From Fidelibacterota bacterium (GTDB lineage: Bacteria; Fidelibacterota; SORT01): a stretch of DNA of 64,000 nt. Below the pieces are notes generated by a model. The model was not told the DNA's origin. It searched no databases and saw only the letters and a program-made list of their open reading frames with translations. Location: assembly GCA_022571215.1 (NCBI GenBank), contig JACZYG010000007.1, forward strand, positions 1 through 64,000, given 5' to 3'. Of this stretch, positions 59,646-64,000 are shown piece after piece. The position numbers were made by a program, and so were the translations under genes. Every line of letters starts with the position of its first letter. Positions within the stretch are counted from its first letter, which is position 1.

Positions 59646-59673
59646 TTGATCGGCGTTCCAATAGTTTTAATAT
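59646..59673 (+). promoter_or_regulatory. Promoter candidate for maeB
   Basis: TTGATC and TAATAT are 16 bases apart in the AT-rich part of the gap before maeB, about 130 bases before the start codon. A GAGG site precedes the ATG. Confidence 0.35.
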
Positions 59674-59800
59674 ATATTTAAAAAGATTTTTCACTACATT
59701 ACTACTGATCCGGACTGACCGAGCAAACAAACGGAATATGGGGAGGAGCAAAACATACGCTCATATTACCGTTAAATAAATCTTTTAAGAGGAAATCAAG

Positions 59801-62062
59801 ATGATACGCAGAGAAGACGCTTTAGAATATCATTCGAGAGAAAGAAAGGGCAAGATAGAGATAAATGTTACGAAACCGTTTCTTACCCAGCGAGACCTTT
59901 CACTCGCTTATACGCCCGGAGTCGCTGTACCGTGCCTTGAAATAGAGAAAAATGCCGATGACGCTTATGAATATACAGCGAAAGGCAATCTGGTCGCTGT
60001 TGTGACTAACGGTACTGCCGTTCTCGGATTGGGGAATATCGGAGCGCTTGCGAGCAAGCCTGTAATGGAAGGCAAGGCGGGATTATTCAAACAGTTCGCC
60101 GATGTGGATGTTTTTGATCTGGAGATCGCCACAGAAGATGTGGAAGAATTTATCCGCACCGTAAAACTTCTTGAGCCGACATTCGGCGGAATAAATCTTG
60201 AGGATATAAAATCGCCTGAATGTTTTATCATAGAAGAGCGGTTGAGAAAAGAGATGAATATCCCGGTGTTCCATGACGATCAACACGGCACCGCTATTAT
60301 TTCCGGCGCCGCGCTCCTGAATGCGTTAGAGATCACGGGCAGGAAAGCGAGTGAGGCAAAGATAGTAATAAGCGGCGCCGGTGCGGCGGCGACCGCCTGC
60401 GCATGGCATTATATCAATTTAGGGATAGATAAAAAAAACGTGAGAATGGTGGACAGGGAAGGAGTCATATACAAGGGCAGGAAAAAGGGGATGAACGAAC
60501 ATAAATTGGGTTTTGCCGTTGAAACCGAAGAACGCACTCTTGCGGATGCAATGAAAGGCGCGGATATATTTTGCGGTTTATCCGTAAAGGGTATTCTAAG
60601 CAAAAAAATGGTCAAATCGATGGCTGATAATCCGATCATATTCGCCATGGCAAATCCGGATCCTGAGATCACTTATGAAGATGCCAAAGAAGCCAGACCT
60701 GATGCGATTGTGGCGACGGGCAGGTCGGATTTTCCGAATCAGGTAAACAATGTACTTGGATTCCCGTTTATTTTCAGAGGCGCATTGGACGTGCGCGCCA
60801 GTACTATCAACGAAGAGATGAAAATAGCGGCAACTCAGGCTCTCGCGGATCTCGCCAAGGAAGATGTGCCGGATGCTGTCGCGAAAGCATATAACGTAAA
60901 GTCTTTCAAGTTCGGTCCTGATTATATCATTCCCAAGCCTATGGATCCGCGTGTCCTAATATGGGAAGCGACTGCCGTGGCTAAAGCGGCAATGGATAGC
61001 GGGGTGGCTCGGATTAAAATCGATATTGACGAGTATAGAGAGTCGCTCGAAAACCGATTGGGAATGTCGAGGCAGGTGATGCGGATGATGATCCGGAAGG
61101 CGAGAAATCAACCGATGAGAATCGTGTATCCTGAAGGTGAGAATGAAAAGATACTTCGAGCGTGTCAGATAATATTTGATGAGGGAATCGCGAGACCGAT
61201 ATTGTTAGGGAAAAAAGAACGCATCCTTAAAAAAGTGAAGGAACTTAATCTCGATTTCGACACAGCGCTAATAATCGATCCAAGAGAATCGGCTCAAAGA
61301 GAGGTTTACGCGAAGGAATTCACAAAGATGAGAGAACGAAGAGGAATCACTTATAAGGAAGGATTTAGAAGAATGGGTGATCCTAATTATTATGCGTCAA
61401 TGATGGTTCGCTCGGGTGACGCGGACGGACTCGTTTCGGGAATCTCTCAACAGTACCACCAAACTATACGTCCTTCGCTGCAAGTATTAAGCAAGAGAAA
61501 AGGCATTAATCGGATAAGCGGAGTCTATCTGATGATATTCAAGAATAAGATAAAATTGTTCGCTGATACGACTATGAATATAGACCCCACGCCGGAAATT
61601 CTCGCTGAAACGGCCATACTGACCGCTGAACTCGCGAGAGAATTTGACATTGAACCGCGGATCGCGATGCTTTCGTTTTCAAATTTCGGCAGCTCGGCTC
61701 ATAAGGATGCCAAAAAAGTCGCCGATGCTGTTAGACTGGTTAAAAAGCAGGCTCCGGACTTGATAATCGACGGAGAAATGAATGTTGACGCGGCAGTTAT
61801 GCCGTCTGTAATGAAAGAGAATTATCCGTTTTCAACACTGCAGGAAGAAGCGAATATATTGATTTTTCCAGATCTGGCATCGGGGAATATCGGTTACAAA
61901 CTGCTTATGAGGCTTGGAGGAGCGGAGGCTGTAGGCCCTATTCTTGTAGGATTGGAGAAACCTGTGAATGTATTACAAGTAGGCTCTTCCGAGGTGAAAG
62001 ATGTCGTTAATATGACCGCCATCGCCGTTGTGAACGCTCAGAGAATCTCAGGAGCGGAATAA
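59801..62062 (+). CDS. maeB: NADP-dependent malic enzyme with C-terminal phosphotransacetylase-like domain
   Basis: The 753-aa protein has an N-terminal malic enzyme (residues ~1-425) with [51 protein letters not shown] and [13 protein letters not shown] for NADP. The C-terminal domain (~430-753) is phosphate-acetyltransferase-like ([53 protein letters not shown]). This is the standard MaeB fusion. It decarboxylates malate to pyruvate; in studied MaeB enzymes the PTA-like domain is regulatory (acetyl-CoA) rather than catalytic. Confidence 0.95.
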   Translation: MIRREDALEYHSRERKGKIEINVTKPFLTQRDLSLAYTPGVAVPCLEIEKNADDAYEYTAKGNLVAVVTNGTAVLGLGNIGALASKPVMEGKAGLFKQFADVDVFDLEIATEDVEEFIRTVKLLEPTFGGINLEDIKSPECFIIEERLRKEMNIPVFHDDQHGTAIISGAALLNALEITGRKASEAKIVISGAGAAATACAWHYINLGIDKKNVRMVDREGVIYKGRKKGMNEHKLGFAVETEERTLADAMKGADIFCGLSVKGILSKKMVKSMADNPIIFAMANPDPEITYEDAKEARPDAIVATGRSDFPNQVNNVLGFPFIFRGALDVRASTINEEMKIAATQALADLAKEDVPDAVAKAYNVKSFKFGPDYIIPKPMDPRVLIWEATAVAKAAMDSGVARIKIDIDEYRESLENRLGMSRQVMRMMIRKARNQPMRIVYPEGENEKILRACQIIFDEGIARPILLGKKERILKKVKELNLDFDTALIIDPRESAQREVYAKEFTKMRERRGITYKEGFRRMGDPNYYASMMVRSGDADGLVSGISQQYHQTIRPSLQVLSKRKGINRISGVYLMIFKNKIKLFADTTMNIDPTPEILAETAILTAELAREFDIEPRIAMLSFSNFGSSAHKDAKKVADAVRLVKKQAPDLIIDGEMNVDAAVMPSVMKENYPFSTLQEEANILIFPDLASGNIGYKLLMRLGGAEAVGPILVGLEKPVNVLQVGSSEVKDVVNMTAIAVVNAQRISGAE

Positions 62063-62137
62063 TATTAGTCAGTTTATTCGAAATAGATGACATATCAGTA
62101 GGAAAATTTATTCTTCTGAACGTTCCACTCATATTGC

Positions 62138-62166
62138 TTGATTTTCATATCAATCAGATTTAAACT
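62138..62166 (+). promoter_or_regulatory. Promoter candidate for tRNA-Val
   Basis: TTGATT and TAAACT are 17 bases apart and end 10 bases before the tRNA 5' end, the right distance for a tRNA gene transcribed from its own promoter. Confidence 0.45.
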
Positions 62167-62176
62167 TTGTTCGATT

Positions 62177-62251
62177 GGGCGCATAGCTCAGCTGGTTTAG
62201 AGCACCGCCCTTACAAGGCGGGGGTCACTGGTTCGAATCCAGTTGCGCCTA
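62177..62251 (+). tRNA. tRNA-Val (anticodon TAC)
   Basis: The acceptor stem GGGCGCA pairs with TGCGCCT, the D arm AGCTCAGCTGGTTTAGAGC, anticodon stem CCGCC/GGCGG with loop CTTACAA (anticodon TAC, reading GUN Val codons) and T arm GGTTCGAATCC are all regular. CCA is not encoded. No integrase or att-like repeat is seen next to it. Confidence 0.95.
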
Positions 62252-62320
62252 CAGAGCGACAGATGTAACGTTAGACTTATGCAGGCAAAGTCAATGCTGC
62301 TCAAATACTTTTGACTGTTA

Positions 62321-62349
62321 TTGACTACTGAATAGATGGACAGTATATT
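62321..62349 (+). promoter_or_regulatory. Promoter candidate for nuoI
   Basis: TTGACT and TATATT are exactly 17 bases apart, 38 bases before the nuoI ATG. It would let nuoI be expressed separately from the tRNA. Confidence 0.5.
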
Positions 62350-62387
62350 CAAACCGGAACAGATAAATGAGGGATGAAAGGTTTTAA

Positions 62388-62915
62388 ATGATAGTTCGCC
62401 GCCCAAATTCGTTTTGGGACAGATTTTATATTCCTGCCATTTTGGGAGGATTAGCAATAACCTTCAAACATTTGATAGGAAGCAAATTTACTATTCAATA
62501 TCCTGAAGAAAGAGTAGAACATCATTCAGGATATAGAGGAGCACACAGATTAAATAAAGACAATCAGGGCAGAATTAAATGCGTAGCTTGCGAAATGTGT
62601 TCAACCGCTTGCCCTGCAAACTGTATATCAATTTTACCTTCAGCACCGCCGATAGATTGGAAGGACAGGGAGAGAGTTCCCAAAAAATTTGAGATCAACA
62701 TGTTAAGATGTATCTATTGCGGGATGTGCGAAGAAGCATGTCCCGAAGATGCGATAGAATTAACTTATATAGATGATTTAGTATCCTATACCCGCTCTGA
62801 AATGATTTGGGATAAGGAGCGTCTTTTATCACAGTTCGATCTCACTGAAAAAACCCAACCAATGAAAACGGCGCGGCGTGGAGCATCAATGAAAGCGCTT
62901 CATGGGGCAGCTTAG
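62388..62915 (+). CDS. nuoI: NADH-quinone oxidoreductase subunit I (NuoI), stand-alone
   Basis: The 175-aa ferredoxin-like protein has an N-terminal amphipathic segment (FYIPAILGGLAITFKHLIGSKFTIQYPEE) and two [4Fe-4S] motifs, CVACEMCSTACPANC and CIYCGMCEEACPEDAIE, spaced as in NuoI. These are clusters N6a/N6b of complex I. Other nuo genes are absent on both sides: upstream is tRNA-Val, downstream an MBL hydrolase. It is complete, with its own promoter, so a split nuo locus is likely. Confidence 0.92.
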   Translation: MIVRRPNSFWDRFYIPAILGGLAITFKHLIGSKFTIQYPEERVEHHSGYRGAHRLNKDNQGRIKCVACEMCSTACPANCISILPSAPPIDWKDRERVPKKFEINMLRCIYCGMCEEACPEDAIELTYIDDLVSYTRSEMIWDKERLLSQFDLTEKTQPMKTARRGASMKALHGAA

Positions 62916-62957
62916 ACACAGAACCTCAGATCTACCGGAATCGTTAAGCTCTCCTGA

Positions 62958-62974
62958 AGAGAGTCCGACTCTCT
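62958..62974 (+). other. Short hairpin after nuoI
   Basis: AGAGAGT and ACTCTCT form a perfect 7-bp stem around CCG, 40 bases after the nuoI stop, with only TT following. It may mark the 3' end of the nuoI transcript but lacks a U-tract. Confidence 0.3.
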
Positions 62975-63072
62975 TTGGTAACCGGGAGCATTGCAAGGAA
63001 AAGCAGCAGGTTTTTCTTAAAGTTACCCGTATTCCTGATTTTAAGTTTACTTGTACAGAGGTAAACAAATAA

Positions 63073-63918
63073 ATGCAGCTGGGAAGATACACCATTTCCG
63101 TTATCGAATGCGGATACTTGGGTCTCGACGGAGGGTCGATGTTCGGTGTCGTTCCGAAAACTCTCTGGCAAAAAACGAATCCCGCAGACGAACAAAACAG
63201 AATTAAGCTGGCGATGAGGGCGATGCTCATCCAGGGGGATGGAAAGAACATAATTATCGATTGCGGCGCAGGCAATAAATTAAGCGAAAAGTTGATGGGC
63301 ATATATGTTCTTGATTATTCTGAATATTCACTTGAATCATCTATAAATAAATCAGGCTTGAACTTAGAGGATATCACTGATGTGGTTCTTACACATCTCC
63401 ATTTTGACCATACGGGAGGAGCGACCGTCACAAATGATGATGGAGAACTGAAAGCGACATTTCCCAATGCCACTTATTATATTCATAAAATACAGTGGGA
63501 GACTGCGTTCAATCCCTCGCCGAGGGATAAAGCGAGTTATTTCAAAGAGAATTATGAAATTCTAATGAAAAACGAACAGCTGAACTTGCTTGAAGGAGAA
63601 GGCGAACTGTTCAGCGATATCGAAACAATAGTTGTAAATGGCCACACTCCCGGGCAGATTCTTCTTAAAATCCGGGGTGATGAGAGGACAATGCTGTATA
63701 GCGCGGACCTTTTCCCCACCTCTTCTCATGTGCCGCTTCCGTATATAATGGCATATGATCTTGAACCGTTGGAATCAATGAAAGAAAAGGAGAGAGTCTT
63801 GCAGCGGGCGGTAAAAGAAGACTGGATCCTGTTTTACGAGCATGATCCGTACAGAGCCGCAACGGGTGTGATAAACGATGAAAAAGGATATCGAGCAGGT
63901 GAGGAGGTTTCTATATGA
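63073..63918 (+). CDS. MBL-fold metallo-hydrolase
   Basis: The 281-aa protein has the MBL metal motif THLHFDHTGGA, an upstream strand IIIDCGAGNKL, a later His in VNGHTPGQILLKI, a metal-bridging Asp in YSADLFPTSSHVP and a final His in FYEHDPY. This pattern fits the lactonase/glyoxalase-II-type group of hydrolases, but the substrate is unknown. Its stop overlaps the next gene (ATGA). Confidence 0.88.
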   Translation: MQLGRYTISVIECGYLGLDGGSMFGVVPKTLWQKTNPADEQNRIKLAMRAMLIQGDGKNIIIDCGAGNKLSEKLMGIYVLDYSEYSLESSINKSGLNLEDITDVVLTHLHFDHTGGATVTNDDGELKATFPNATYYIHKIQWETAFNPSPRDKASYFKENYEILMKNEQLNLLEGEGELFSDIETIVVNGHTPGQILLKIRGDERTMLYSADLFPTSSHVPLPYIMAYDLEPLESMKEKERVLQRAVKEDWILFYEHDPYRAATGVINDEKGYRAGEEVSI

Positions 63919-64000
63919 AAATTCCTGTGAAGGATAAACTGTTTACCGTGGAAGAGGCGGATAAGTTATTGCCTGAAATACGAACAATATTAGATGAGTT
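63915..64000 (+). CDS. DUF2203-like protein (partial, runs off the window)
   Basis: The ATG overlaps the stop of the MBL gene (ATGA) and has a GAGGAGG site. The 28 visible codons (KIPVKDKLFTVEEADKLLPE) match the start of DUF2203 proteins, in which F-T-x-E-E-A-x-x-L-L-P is the conserved opening helix. The function of the family is unknown, and the rest lies beyond the window. Confidence 0.65.
   Translation, partial: MKIPVKDKLFTVEEADKLLPEIRTILDE

Noticed and set aside
62177-62251. tRNA-Val as an integration site for a mobile element
   Set aside because: No integrase, direct repeat of the tRNA 3' end or change in gene content is seen around it.

Overview
The window reads as a chromosomal stretch of a Gram-negative bacterium of the FCB side of the tree, most likely Candidatus Marinimicrobia (Neomarinimicrobiota) or a close relative. 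The grounds are a PorX-type response regulator with a PglZ domain, a probable PorV/PorQ-family remnant, many outer-membrane lipoproteins and a BatA-like protein. The taxon is an inference from gene content. Almost all genes lie on the plus strand and are tightly packed, often with stop/start overlaps; TTG and GTG starts are common.

1-350: 3' end of 23S rRNA, 5S rRNA and a strong terminator. 354-7588: an envelope-signalling operon made of an unknown secreted protein, a FecR-domain protein, an 872-aa outer-membrane barrel-like protein and a CHASE2 class III nucleotide cyclase. 7738-23180: a long, nearly gapless housekeeping run starting with porX, then tsaE, tsaB, rimI, accD, surE, guaA, glmS, a TPR/periplasmic-binding protein, pgeF, uppP, an NSS transporter with a 43-aa MetS-type small subunit missing from the ORF track, holA, and an ECF sigma/anti-sigma pair. 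23264-26148: a GAF-GAF-GGDEF diguanylate cyclase, a small zinc-ribbon-like protein and a minus-strand membrane-anchored protein.

26247-40356: a cell-surface biosynthesis region with a TPR lipoprotein, a DUF4292-like lipoprotein, three glycosyltransferases, an alkaline-phosphatase-superfamily enzyme, a Wzx-like flippase, an IS3 transposase remnant, a methyltransferase, a CDP-alcohol phosphotransferase, a YfhO-like protein and a histidine kinase. Three of these genes (phosphatase, flippase, kinase) have no ATG/GTG/TTG start upstream of residues they should need. The kinase offers a CTG overlapping the previous stop codon. 40357-40771 has no intact gene but holds a fragment resembling the C-terminus of a PorV/PorQ-type barrel.

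40772-50466: yajC, def, fmt, rsmB, a kinase-less PASTA protein in the position where Gram-positives carry PrkC, rpe, a polyprenol/diacylglycerol kinase-like protein, an unknown protein, a BatA-like protein, hflX and a macro-domain protein. 50468-50632 is a hairpin-rich noncoding segment. 50758-64000: a dicarboxylate/glutamate symporter (minus), glutamate dehydrogenase, a GNAT enzyme (minus), pyrF-pyrE, a WalJ/YycJ-like hydrolase, a cyclophilin lipoprotein, moaC, a DUF427 protein, ccdA-tlpA, maeB, tRNA-Val(TAC), a solitary nuoI, an MBL hydrolase and the start of a DUF2203 gene.

The candidates for something not well described are the FecR/barrel/CHASE2-cyclase module, the cluster of non-canonical starts at 31-39 kb, the PASTA protein in the PrkC slot, and the structured RNA-like segment near 50.5 kb. 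All are readings of sequence only; no database search was possible.
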